Assembly: GCA_904066235.2 (NCBI GenBank)
Contig: CAJFCV020000006.1
Span: 8,494,001 to 8,558,000, forward strand
Reading direction: 5' to 3'
DNA from: Bursaphelenchus xylophilus
Taxonomy: Eukaryota > Nematoda > Chromadorea > Rhabditida > Aphelenchoididae
DNA: 64,000 bases
Shown here: piece after piece, positions 33,640 to 46,200 of the stretch
Layout of the letters: each line of letters begins with the position of its first letter
Position numbering within the stretch: the stretch's first letter is position 1
Made by a program: the position numbers and the translations under genes
Notes under the pieces: generated by a model
Told to the model about the DNA's origin: nothing
What the model saw: the letters and a program-made list of their open reading frames with translations, nothing else
Database searches by the model: none

Positions 33640-36600
33640 ACCTGGAACATCACGGTATGACATAGAAGTTGCCTTTTAAGGGCCGGAAAACGCGATAAAT
33701 ACCGCCAAATCCAAGGGTATAGAAAAGCTTTGAGTAGTTTGTAACGACAAGTCATGTTGTGACAATTAAGTCAATGCCAATTACACAACCGCGTCTTCAA
33801 AAAAAAACACCTGCTTTCCCAACCCACAATCAGTAAAAGATGCCACGAAACCCCGCTACAAAAGAGTAATCAGAGCGCGGAGCCAAGAAAAAACAAGTTT
33901 AATGCCAGCAGCAAAAAAATCGACCGATGGAAAAAAAGTTAAATCCAGACTCGATTTTTTGGAATCGAAAAAGGGGAAAGCTCGTGCCGCGGCTCTTTTA
34001 ACGGACCTATCTCCCCCAAAAAATGAACCTTTTCAAATTCAGACGTCGACTGACCAAAAAGAGGGTGATAACGATATAAAGAAGAAGGGGTGAAAAGAAT
34101 TTCGGGATGGATAATAACTTTTAAATTGGGATCGAAGTGAAGAAGAACAGGCTTCAGACGAGTTTCGGGAACCCCGTGAATTATTGGCGACGTTTTTTAT
34201 ACGCGCCGAGATGGAACGATCAGACGTTTTCCTTGGGGCGATGAAGAAGACCGCTGCTGATGGCGGAAACCAGAATCATATCCCAGCCCTCAAACGCCGG
34301 GGGAATCGAGCCGTTGCCACCACCGACAATACTGATTAATTCTTCATCGCCTCCACAATGCTGGAAGTCATCGAAGAATTTGAAAGAGAGGATGCAACGA
34401 ACGTAACAGTAATAAACAACGTGCTGTTCGTGAAGAGGAGCTGACTAGATGATGATGGATTTATTTACCGGCGCAGAACATGGCGGAAGCTGATGGAGTT
34501 GAAGTGGAAAATGCCGTTGGGCATCTAATTTGTCGTAGAAAACTTTAGAATTGAAGGAGTAACCGGAAGAACTGGATTTGCAAACGCAAGATTGCTTTTG
34601 GAAAGCTGTGCTTTTAACGGTGTATTATAGGAATTACGCAATAACGTTTAACCCCTTACTTATCGACTTATAGAAAGCCCAATGCAAATCCTTCCTTTTT
34701 GGCAGCGTGGAAACGTGGCGTGGTACAATCTTTATCGCGCATTTACTCGCAGAAGTTGCCGGTTCGAACCTTGGTCGGGTTGGGACCAAGGGTTTCTGAC
34801 TTCAAACGGTCTTTCGCTGTCATAAAGAAGAGATCGTGCCTACTTGCATTCGTCAACACGAAGTACCAACCCTGATTTCAGAGGATAAAGTTTATACTAC
34901 GAACTTTCAAACAAAATCCCTGCGTTTCCGGGTCGTGGCTGAATCCATTCGCTAACGCGATTACCCTAAAAGGAGTTCGCGAAAGGGGTTAAGAGTGTTT
35001 TGGCATAGATTTTGGGTCGGTAAGAAATAATCATATTCGAGATGTTTGAACACATGCAGGATCGGGGTCACTGACGAAAGAGCGTTTGAACTTCTCATAA
35101 ATAAAAAATGAGGACAAAAAACAGAGACAGAGAAGAAAATCATGCCGATAGTTTGAATAATCTATGAAGACGTTCCTACGGGCTTCAGTTCGCGATTAAT
35201 GCCGTAGAAGCCATATTAGCCGAGTTGAAGGGGAGCGGCGCTAATGAGTAATCAGCGTCAGAATCTCAACCCATAAATTATCTGGTTGCAGAATTCGCAA
35301 CTCGTAACTCCAGACGAAAACACGGTACATAGAACAAAATGAAAAGTTTACAAAATAGAAATGATTTTCAAAGACCTCACGAGTAGGAGGAGACACCCGA
35401 ATCCTGACTACGAACTCGCCAAGATTATTAATAAGCCCTTGGAGAGACAAAAAATGGAAAAATTCCAGGAAGATGAGTGAAAGGGATCAGCGTGAAAATT
35501 ATCTTTCAGAATCAGCAAAAAAAACACGCAACGTCGAGTCGCTTCCATTAGTTTTCGATGGCAGAAAGATTAGGGGAAATCTTTAGGCAAGCACGCTAAC
35601 AAAAAAGGCGAAGGAAGCTATATCAAGAAGGCGATAACTCGAAAGATTTTAAGCTGATTTAGCGGGTTAGCTCGATGCTAAATGTGTGAAGATAACTACA
35701 ATCACTACGGTTGAACTCACCGAGGAAATAGATTAAGTTACGGCGTCGCGGAAATACTTAATAAAGCTTTGAGGAAATATTTGCTTGGAAATTGCTGGAT
35801 AAAGGTGTGACGGCCAGATCCCGTTCATTTCGGTGTGAGGTTCGGAGGGATAAGGTAAGCAAGAAAGTTCACGTTTCACAGTTCAAGCACTTCTGTTGTT
35901 ACAGGACCTAAGTTGTATTGTTCTAGCAACAAAATGAAGATTATATAGGGTGGCGAATAAGCCTAGATGGCCGTAACTTCCTATTAAGAAACTGTTGTAA
36001 GACGAAATAAATTTTACGCCCAGAGTTATAAAGGATGACACACTTTCGAAGAGAACCGGAAGTATTTGTCGAACCAATTTGGTAATACTTAAATACCATC
36101 ATTCCCCAATCACGTTGTTGCCCTCACAATCCAGTTATCTCATCCGCTTCCTCATGCCGAACAGTTCGTCCGCTACAAAAGCGCTCTACAGCGCGGCGGA
36201 GTAGGAATGCTGAGCTCCCTCCAAAAAACATGGGCGCCGCATTCATTGCATCCGCCCAACCAGTTCCCGTCTCTTATCTTATCTCGTTCATGTGTTACGT
36301 CTTACAACCGAAGACGGAGAAGTCACCCCCGCGCATAACCTGTTCATCCGCGGCAGCTTTATGTAATCGAGACAAGCCTCAATTACATTGTGCTGCCTCG
36401 GGATTACCCAAACCCATCTAGAAGTTTTTTGGAGCATATTCCGCAACTGCAGACGCTGGAAAACGGAAACGTCAAAAGGGCGACCGGAAAACCGACAACC
36501 GATCACAACAAACCACAAGTCAAAGGGGATCTGGAGGGTAAGAGAAAGTTATTACGACATCCCTGTTGACATGCCCGCTTGTCGACCCAATTTCCGCCCA

Positions 36601-37842
36601 GTGCAGGATAAAAGTTTCACTTTCACCGTGACGAACTGAGTGCAATAAAAGTTTCTTAACCGAATCTCAGCGACAAGTAAATTTAGAAACGTTGCGCTAA
36701 AGAAACGGTTCTCTCCTAATTTGGAGACTTGGTAAAGGAACAGGTAAAGCAAGACTATACTGTCTTGTATGTTTGGAGGCATCAAAAATGTCACAAAAAT
36801 GTCATACCCGACTCGAAAAATAACTTCACGCTTGCACTCATAAAGATAATTTCTATGTGAGCAGCGCCCCTTCCATAGTCAACCGTCTAAAAAATCGTCG
36901 TTGTTGTACCTGAAAAACGGGAGCTAAAATTTTTCGGCAAAATTTAAAGAAAAACTGGTGTCTTATCCCGAACAAACAACGTGATTGTTACATCAAAAAC
37001 TTCGTTGAGAAGCCAAGAATAAAATTACAAAAGTTTTCCCATAAAATGAATTTCGAGATACCCTAAACTCCGTATTTCTCCTCAGTGAAGACTCAAACCA
37101 TCTCGTAAACTACAAAATTCCCCAACTTGACCTACATTAAGCGAGGCGTTCAAAACCCGCCGAAATTCTCAAACGGCGCCCCCGTTAAGACTTCTCGAAA
37201 CCTTGAATCGCTTCTTTTTTCAAGTTATTTTTGCCCTTCTGAAAACACTGTTTTCTTGATTTCTACGAACTTTCCAGACACACCGAGTACCCAACAATTG
37301 CCAACAAGTGTATTTTACAAGTTTTGGACCAACAAGAAATTGAAATGAAAAGTATTTGTTCAGGTTTATTGCTGGTTTGTTGGCCATAACAGCCATGGAT
37401 TGACCAAAACTGGTGTTCATCTGATCTCGACTTGCAGTAGCGGCTGGCGAAAAAGATAATATTATTTCTGCAAGTTCATCTTACTCTCAAGAACTGAGAC
37501 AGGAGATCTCTAGCCACGAAGCAACCGCAGCCCTGAAAGGAATAATTGGAAAGTTATTTTTTCTTTTAGCCTGTTTGTCATAAAAACTTTATTTATGTAT
37601 CAAAGTGAACTATCGAGTCACCATTACAACCCAAAACGTTTACAAAGCACTAAAAAATGTCTAAACGACTCTAAAATACGATCTGCCCAGCAATTTAGTC
37701 ATTGTTTTAACTCACCAAGTTTTCTTTCCGAGAAGAATATATCTCTGGCATTCTGTTGCATGTCAGAGAAATTATTTCGTAAAATATTTTTTCGATAAAT
37801 TTTGGATTTCTTTTGACACACAGAGGCTGCTCTAGTTGAAGA
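33640..37842. other. Intergenic with faint coding-like remnants
   Basis: About 4.2 kb. The first 700 bases are purine-rich on the plus strand with fragments of open frame (see 33902-34341). A B-box-like GGTTCGAACC occurs near 34758 without a convincing A-box. Beyond 35000 I see only short frames. Confidence 0.4.
33902..34341 (+). pseudogene. Two adjacent charged coding-like fragments, unknown
   Basis: A 63-codon ATG frame (33902-34093; basic, K-rich, with MPAAKKSTDGKKVKSRLDF) is followed in a different frame by about 70 open codons ending at 34341, reading EEEQASDEFREPRELLATFF and AEMERSDVFLGAMKK. The composition is protein-like and unlike the surrounding AT-rich DNA. This could be a decayed gag-like protein of a retroelement or an unrelated broken gene. 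I recognise no family. Confidence 0.25.
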
Positions 37843-38900
37843 ATGGCTGGAGTAATTGAAGATGGCGTCAATAATGGAGTAGAACATGTTGAGGACGATA
37901 TTGATGAGGGAGAGGGAAAGATTATCGAAGAGCGGGACAAAGAGGAGATCTTCGTCAAACCGCTCTATTCGTATTACTGCCATTGTGGACAGGTAATGTT
38001 TTTAATTTATTTTTTTGACTTTAGGCACAGAAGTTTTGTGTTTGCCCAGTTTTTCCATGAGTAATATATATTTAATACCTAATTTTCAGATGGGATTGAT
38101 AAGCGACACACCATTGAGTCGAATGCCACTGAGGAAGAGGGATAAAGCTCGTGTAATAGACCCTAAATGGACATCGGCCAGATTATTTGTGGAACAAGGA
38201 GAAACATTTTACGTTAGACGGTACGTGACTTAAGATACATTGTTCTTGACTTTTAGGTGTTTTCTGGTGTTAAAAATTACTCGCTAAGCTGTAATAAGAC
38301 TCTTGTATGTTTATAGAGAGCTTCAGCTTCATTCACCCTAATTTTCTATTAAAATACCCATTTTTTGCAGAAAAGAAGGTCTAGAACAACAATATCGAAG
38401 ACAGTGCAAGAAATGCGGAGTCCCCTTATTCTACCAACATCCGTTTAATCTCGGAATCACCTTTATATTTGAGGACGCATTATTGACTGCAAAACAATTG
38501 GGAGGGAAGGTTGCGAATAATGAAGAATTAGTTACCAAGATGGTCATGACGAAACACATCAGAAATCAAGGAAAAGTTGGATCAGTTACAATCTCAACGG
38601 TGGCTGAGGAAGAAGAGGATGTTGAGCAGGTAAGCTAGAGAGATTTCGAGGGGTGGGATATGTGTAATACGATGAAATATTCCTGATGATACGTAAAATA
38701 ATTTTTTGGATTTCATAAGCGATTTGCACGGGTTTGATGCTTGAGATTTTCAGAGAGATGCCCTGGAGACATACTCATCAAACGCCCGAATTGTCGAGGA
38801 TCAGATGCGCCGTCGAGGAATGGTCCGTCAGCGGTATCAAGCACAAGATTCGTCAGCTCCTCAAGCCAAAAAGACCAAAAGAGGAACCCTGTTATTGTAA
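37843..38900 (+). CDS. STEEP1 homologue (CXorf56-type, STING ER exit protein family)
   Basis: Exons 37843-37992, 38090-38220, 38371-38629 and 38754-38900 encode 228 residues, matching the roughly 220 of the family. Conserved blocks line up with human STEEP1/CXorf56: [11 protein letters not shown] (CxCG, residues 43-51), [31 protein letters not shown] (CxxC), [28 protein letters not shown] with an acidic EEEEDVE tract, and a C-terminal basic helix ending KKTKRGTLL. The paired CxC and CxxC suggest a bound zinc. In vertebrates the protein helps STING leave the ER; nematodes lack a comparable STING interferon pathway, so the role here is likely an older nuclear or RNA-linked one. Start is the first ATG. 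AATAAA lies at 38948, 48 bases after the stop. Confidence 0.93.
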
Positions 38901-38954
38901 GGTTCGCTTTGAGAGCTTGTTGTTAATGTACAGTACCACTTTCTACTAATAAAA

Positions 38955-39682
38955 ATATTTTCCTATAAAATCTTTCGCTGTTTTTATTAGTTTGATCTTC
39001 GATTTCCTCAAAAATTTATCGCCAATCTTAAATCATAACAAAACGGCATGCGAAGATGTTTTCTCCAAATGCCGATAACTGCCATCAGGCCGCCCAGATG
39101 TCATTACCCACCGGCACGCAACTTCCGCAAGCCCACCTTGGCCCACATGTTATCCTTTCCCAAATTTTATTTCCAAGGATTTACGAGGCCGTAAACCCTA
39201 TTCTCCCCCCGGTGATTTGTTTTCGCCGACATTAATGGGAATGTTTTCTCTGTTCTTTACTAATTCGGGTTGTACATAAATTTAGTCATAGAGCTTGACG
39301 TAAATGGGAGGCTGAGTCAGGCCAACGGAAAGAGAATTACATCCAAATTTTTGGATTATTTTGCTCGAGGGAAAAGAGAGATTTGTCAGTCAATTTGAGG
39401 TAATTGAAGGAAATTTGTTGGAGGTGTTAATATTTTTGATTTGATCAGAAGATACAATGGAGTTTTATTTTCCGACAGACTAAAACTCCGTTTTATTTGT
39501 TGATTTCTCAATTTTTATCCAAAATTTTTTTTATGAAATTTATTCTTCAAACCTCCTTCCAAATAACTCAAGCAGAATACCAAACTTTCTCTCCGCCTCC
39601 GATAACAGTGCAACTGCACCCATTAACGGACCTTCTCCACTTTTTTTACCCCAATTAAATTTTTCGTTTTTAATTTTCCTTA
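38955..39682. other. Intergenic, no supported gene
   Basis: About 700 bp downstream of the STEEP1 homologue with short frames only. Confidence 0.5.
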
Positions 39683-40253
39683 CAAGGAAAGTACTTCTAT
39701 GGGGTGTGGAATTACCGGTCGAGATATATATCAAAAAATTCGCAAAAATTTTCTGATTCAGAATATATATAAATTAGCTGCCTAATTTTGGTCTATCAGC
39801 GAGTTTTTTCAATAAATGTTTTTCTCGAGGAAAAAAATCTGCGGCAACAAAAGCGCGCTCGGTCTCTTCCTTCGGAAGAGAGCGGTGTGGCCGAGTGGTT
39901 AGAGCGCTAGATTAGGAATCCGAGAGGAACGGGTTCGACTCTTTTTGCCACACTAAAACCCATTTTTTACATTGGAACTACTTTTAAGGTGTAGTTGTAA
40001 TCCAATTTGATATTTTAAGGCTTGTCAAGGCCTCAGAATTTAGTTTAGCACAAAACAAAATTTTTTTATTGGTAAAAACACGGCCAAAAAGACACTTGCA
40101 TGGTGTCGCGAGAAAACTTCTGAGGACAAAAACATGTCATCAGACCAAAATTAGGCAGCTAATTTATATATATTCTGAATCAGAAAATTTTTGCGAATTT
40201 TTTGATATGTATCTCGACCGGTAATTCCACACCCCATAGAAGTACTTTCCTTG
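39683..40253. mobile_element. Inverted-repeat element (TTA target) carrying a tRNA-like gene
   Basis: It is 571 bp long. The ends CAAGGAAAGTACTTCTATGG and its complement extend as nearly identical arms of about 115 bp (39683-39800, 40140-40253). TTA lies on both sides (39680-39682, 40254-40256), the 3-bp duplication of PIF/Harbinger-type elements. There is no transposase frame. The interior contains a perfect small hairpin (CTCTTCCTTCGGAAGAG, 39864-39880) directly before a tRNA-like sequence. Confidence 0.8.
39885..39953 (+). ncRNA. Degenerate Ser-type tRNA-like sequence
   Basis: The acceptor stem GTGTGGC/GCCACAC pairs perfectly. The A-box TGGCCGAGTGG and B-box GTTCGACTC match consensus exactly. 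The 5' half resembles serine tRNAs (GCCGAGTGGTTA). The anticodon stem (CTAGA/TCCGA) has two mismatches, the loop TTAGGAA would give anticodon AGG instead of the serine AGA, and the T-stem is poor. At 69 nt it lacks the long variable arm. It is probably a tRNA pseudogene whose polymerase III promoter is intact. Confidence 0.6.
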
Positions 40254-40256
40254 TTA

Positions 40257-43200
40257 AAACAAAAAATATTCCTTTTCCGTCGTTTCCTCATTTCGTGCCA
40301 AAGGCCCTAAAAATAAGGGCGTCAAGTTTGCTGTGAAGTGCGGAGCGAAGGCGACAAAAAACTTGAAGCCAAAATTCAAAAAGCCGACGCCGAAATGAAG
40401 AAGGTCCGGAAGGAATCCGGCCACAAATTCCGCGTTTTTTTTGCAAGTGGATATTCCCTGGTGTTCGATGATTAAGGGAGGCGAGATGGAGGAGGAAATG
40501 GGGGATTATTGGGGGAGCTTTGGTTTATTTTGAGGGTATGGCAAGGGGAGAACTGACAACTTATTGTTAAAATTTTGGAATTGCATGACATGCAACTCTC
40601 GTTTTCTCTTCATCTTTTGCATGCATGGCTTGCCAACCCCAGTTATCAATTGCTGAAAATTTACGCTTGCTCGTTGCAATCTTAGCTGCAATGTCCAAGG
40701 ATCTTTGCAGCGAGGGATGCCAAGATTTGAGGAAGCGTCCGCGGCGAAGAAAGGAAATGTTTGAAGTGCAGCAAAAGATTCTTTAAACATTTTGCACACA
40801 CATTAAGTAGAAGCCATAAATCAGATCATCAAAATCAGCGTTTTGCATGGGCATCCAGGACACAGTGATCGTCGAATGAGTACGCGATAAGCGCGAAAGT
40901 GGTCAAAGAGAAAGCGTTTTTCGGCCTTCTTTGAGAAATTTTGGATCAAAATTATTTTTGATAGAAACTTTGTGCTCTCCGATCAATGCAAGTCTGAAAA
41001 ATTTCCAAACATAAACTCGCATAAATGTGTAGAAAAACTATGTAATTAAAAAAGTTTTCGTTGTTTTGCAAAGCGCGGACTTTATTTATGTAAATCTCGC
41101 GCACGTTTTCGAAAAAACTGTCTAAATAAGTGCCAAATTTGATCAAATGTGAGCTTCAAACATCTCATAAGCATTTGAAATTTCATTTCTGAACCCAACC
41201 CTTGTTACCGTATGACCGTCACTTCGATCATACGAACAGCCGCCACTGAATGCATAAATGATGCAAAAATGCATCACTTTTCCAGATAACGTGTTTTTTT
41301 GCCTCAAGGAATGACAAGCCGTCTTCCAAGTGTGGGAAAACGTAATTGGCGCTCTCCCCAGAAATTGCACTCTTTCCTCACAAGGAACCTTTGGAGGATG
41401 TGTTTCATTTGCATCACTGATTAGTCGTAGTAATTCTGCGCAAATTTTATGTGGATCAAATATTCCGGAAGAAGAAGTAAGTGTAAATTTATGGGCATGC
41501 TGAGAGCAATGTGATGAAAATTTTTGAAGAGACATTTTATACGAAAATTTTTTATTTTTATTATAAGGTACAAGGTTTTTATTTACTTCGTTTAGTATAT
41601 GCAGAAGTAGATTTGGCGATATAAAAATGAAATTTACCCTATGGAATATTAGGTGACATCTTATACAATAAAATCCTAAATTATTTCTCATTTGGAAACT
41701 GAATATAAAGTTTGCATAGTTTTCCACATGCGTACAGGAAAGGAAAAGAAAGTCCCTACGGGTTTAAACTCATAATTTTAATTTTTATAGTGTTAGGAGA
41801 CATTTTATACAAAATTTTTATTTGCTTTAATTTCTCCCAATTATCGTAATTTCTGTAAATTTGCTTTATTTCTTCATCGAAACGATCAATCATGCTCTTG
41901 GCAGTCTTAGTAAGCCATTATTTATTCAATGAATTGTTCAATTTTATGATTTCATTTTCTTTCAAACCTCTTTTCCACAGTTTCTTCGTGATATTGTGTG
42001 GGAAACTAATAAACAAATTACTAGAAGTGCGGCAGCTTGATATTCTTCAAGTTTTGTAAACGTCATGCTCTAGGCCGCATGTGAATTTGTACAAGTTTTA
42101 CCTTGCACGTTTCCCTGCTCATTTCTAAAAAAAAAATATTAAAACTTTAATTTTTTTGGAACGGTTCCCAAGTCAACACTTCCCTTTCGTCTCCATTTTT
42201 TATCCGTGTAACCTTTACACTTTCCCTGAATTGACTTCATTAAGCTAAGGACTTCTCCTGCGCCGCGTTGGAGGTCAATCTGGGCCGAATTTGAAAAAAG
42301 AAAACCCGCATCCTCGAAATGAGATTATGAGGACGGGAAAGATGGCCGTCTTCCGGCCTGCACCAAATTGAATGTTTACATGGGAAATGGAGATGCTGGT
42401 ATGAGAGTTGTTTGGCGTGGGTTGAGCACATCAGAGTCGTTCGGGCCTAATTTCGGAGATTTGGGGGTGGATTTGCAAGAGAAGCTTGTATTTGCAATAT
42501 TTTTTATGCAAAGTGTTTTTTATGCTTTATTTAAAATTTCGGAGCTCGTATTTTACCATTTCCCTTTGAGATCATCATTTTTTCAGCAGTTATATCACAA
42601 ATTATTACAACAAATGGCCTCTTATTCTTGGCAGGCATCTTTTCGGAGCCGATCAATTTTTATTTATTCCCGAGCCACTTTTCTCCAACTTTTTTGAGCC
42701 TTGATCCGCAAAATTCTTTGAATTTTGAATCAATTCCCGGGGAAGAAATGGCGGTTGCTCCAGGGATAACGTTTTGAATTATTCCAAAATTGGCCAAAAA
42801 CGGCTAGAAATTAATCTAGGGAACTTTGAACTCGGTTTCTTGTAAGTTTAGATGAGAGTTGGTAAAACTTGTCAACAGAGGTGCTCAAAGCACAATGAAA
42901 GTATTTGTTTTCACATTTTGCATGTATGCTCTGTTCAGGCCATAAATCAGTCCCTGCAAATTTTCGGTCTTGGTGTGAAGACCGAGATATCAGCGATCTT
43001 TGCAAACGGGAGAGTGTTAGAAATGAGGAGAGAAGTCAAGTTAAAAACTACTAAATATGTTAAAAAGGGGCTCCAAAAATTTTTTGACAAAATTCGACAA
43101 CCTTCATCCTCTGCAAACCCTATTTTTTATTTGTTCATTTTACTGTAGCCTTCAACTTTGTGGCCAAATTTTCCCAATTACCGCTCTCTGTGCCCTTTTT

Positions 43201-46200
43201 TTAAGTTCGAATTCCTCCAACTCCCTCTTCCAAATTCACCTGGTCCAGAACACTTTTAAAATTTGTAAAATCTCCTTTTTTCTCTAAAAAAATGCTGCAG
43301 GAATTAATTTGCGGCCATTTCCCTAACGAGCTTAAGAGTCCCTCCGCTGGTTTGGCCGTTAATTCTTTTTCTGTTTATTTTTTGCCCCGACCCGGATATG
43401 TATCGTGTCCGAAATTGTCGAAAATTTTAAACGTCCGAATGTTCGAGTATTACACATATACTTTGAAAGTTTTTCGATACTTGGCGATGGGGGTTTGATT
43501 GAGATTTCTGAGGGATTTGTGACGGTTCTTGACAATTCCGAGGGAGTACTTGACGAGAGAGCAACGTGATTTGGGTTGGTTTGAGGTCTTTGCAGGTTGT
43601 TTTTTATGCGAGAAGAAGTGAATTCTAAATTTTTTTTGCAATGCAGGTATTTGAAATAATATTCAGCTGCTCTTTGCCTGCTTGCAAGGGAAAGACTTCC
43701 TTGGAGTTTTGCCTACTCGTTAAAACTCCGTCAGGTATCAATTCCTGAAAATGTTAGCTCGGGCATTCAACATATTAAACGATGAGAGAGAGCGTAAAAA
43801 AAATTTCAGCGGTATTTCACTGACCGCCGACCTTATTTTCTGCGGTCTCTCGTCTTCAAAAGCCTCTGAAAAGCTCAGGATCAACTCATCTCATAAACTT
43901 TTCAGTCATTAAGACGTAGATTTGATAAATCACAGGTGCCGGATTCGTAGAAGTCCTGGACAAAAAACAAAAAAAAATCTTGGGAGAATTAAAATAACAC
44001 TTTTCCTTATTACTATGAAGACAACGCTCTATTTCTAGCTTGTTTCAATCTTAAAATTAGCTAAAATTTTTGTTTTCTTATCGCTTCCTAAAAGCTTTTT
44101 TCAAACTCCCAACCCACCCCCAAGACTGTAACGAGTTTGTTTCCCTTTTCCCAAATCAATTTTAACGACCTTCAGAAGGGATATCGTTGAGGTCGGGCCT
44201 TCAGGATTATTTTTATTGTTTCCCCTCAGGCGGTCCTTTATTTCACAACCGTTGCTGTCATTATGGTGACGTAAGGAGGCCATCATCCCCGTGAGTGATT
44301 GCGATAAGCCCTCCGGGCAAAACAGGCGTTCCCGCTTTTCGCGGGACTCCAATTAACACTGTTTGGCCAGTTGCGGTGTTAATGGGCCAAGTTTCTTTTC
44401 GCCCCGAACGCTTAATGAGATGTTTTTGGAGGGTGTTGATTTTTGAAGGCTTTTCTTTATCATCGTATTGGAAACCTGATAGTGAGAGGAGGTTTATGAA
44501 GGGAGATAGGTAGTAAGAGGAGGCGATTTTTGAACTTTGTGTGTAACCTGAGAATAATGAAATGGACAAGAAAACACATACGTGAGCTTCAGTTGATTCT
44601 CTTTGATCTTTAAAGATGATTGTGGATTAATAGCATATGCAGGCGCTGGAAGTCGTTGTGTCTACTTTTTTTGCAGACGTTCGTTTATTATTTTTACATT
44701 AAAAACTTCCGAGTAACTTTTGCAAGTGTTCTCCCAGGGGATTGCTTTTTCCACCATGTACAATAACGAATCTCCAGAATCTTTGGGGCATTTGTAAAGG
44801 AATAAAGACATTACACAAAAGCTGCGTTTTGCGGCATGGGCTGATAAAGACACTATTGCTGTGACACTCAAAATTTACCGGCATCTACCACTAGTATTGA
44901 AATTAAGATCTTCAAAGACACATTCGAGATGTCTGACTTGCACATTCGAGGCACCATGAGGCCGACGTAGGCCAAGAAAGATGTAGGGTAAATTAGAGGA
45001 GTGCAAGTAGTTTCTTATTTTATCTTCCTTTTTCCGGCCTGTTAATATTTTTCTTCTTATCAAACCTTCTTCATGACTGTCTAAATTCCACTATTACATT
45101 TCCAAGCAGTATACCAAAAAAACCTTCTTCTCAGCCCTTGATTTTTCCCAAGCCACATCACTCTCAACCTCACTTCTGTCGTCTTTAAAACCCAGACCAT
45201 CCAATATAAAACATGTCACACCCGCTGTTTACGGCTCCAACGTGCAACCGGGAACACATTGGCCGAATTAACGATATTGCCTCCGGAAAAGAAAAATGGG
45301 CCGTTTGAACAAATCATTGTTGCCGTTCTGTCTTTAGGCTTTTTTTGAGTTTGGGTGCGTCAGTTCTAAGATTAAGCTGGATCGATTGCCTAGAATAACA
45401 AAAAAAAATTGAAAAGAGGTCAAAGACAGGAAAAAAGACGAGGGCATAAGAATAATTGAGCGGTCAGGAATTAGTTACATCTCTCGAGGGGATCAAGTTT
45501 TTATGGAGGCTAAGGATATACGTTTTGTGGAAACTGATGAAAATACGTGTGTCAGATTTTGATGAATTTTGGAAAGACCAACTGTGATGGTCAAAAACAA
45601 TTCCTGTAAATATAATACTAACATAAACCTTGCGGAAGTTGCCGAAATATTCAGCGATCTTCTCACAAAAATAGCCGTAATGGTCCTTTAAAAAATAAGT
45701 TTTGTTAGAAAAATATCACTTCATCATTTAAGTTTTCACGAAGTTCCTGCCTTTACGGCAATGCGTTTGTGATTTCCCCATCTTACTACGTAAGATTCCA
45801 CAGACCCCTTTATTAGAGCGCGTAATTAGCGCTGACCAAAATAAATATCTGCACACTGCATGGGCGATAGGCCTCGGAAATTTAGAACTCTAATCCCCTC
45901 TAATCCTCTCCATACTTGCTCTATATCGGATATACAAGCGAGACGTAGCACGGTCCAACAAAGTTTGAAGTTTCTGGGGAACCCGTCTAAGGGCATCTTG
46001 GCTTTCGTTTTTTGTAATTTTACAGAAAATTTTAATCTGTTTTCAACGACATAAAAGGCTGAGACATGCAATTTATTTTTATATCATTCTTAAATCTCTT
46101 TTAGAACCCGGGGGTTCATTGTTTACATGGCTCTCGCGGCACTCAGTAATAATCTTTACATCCCTGGGCGCCGGCTTTTTGTTTTGGTATTCCCCTATAC

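Noticed and set aside
34700..34790. Possible tRNA or SINE (GGTTCGAACC B-box with GTGGCGTGGTAC upstream)
   Set aside because: The A-box lacks the key A, and neither the T-stem nor the acceptor stem pairs.
41143..41727. 194-codon minus-strand open frame
   Set aside because: It starts at GTG, has no splice signals or known family, and its first useful ATG leaves about 132 residues. It may be chance; kept only as a note.
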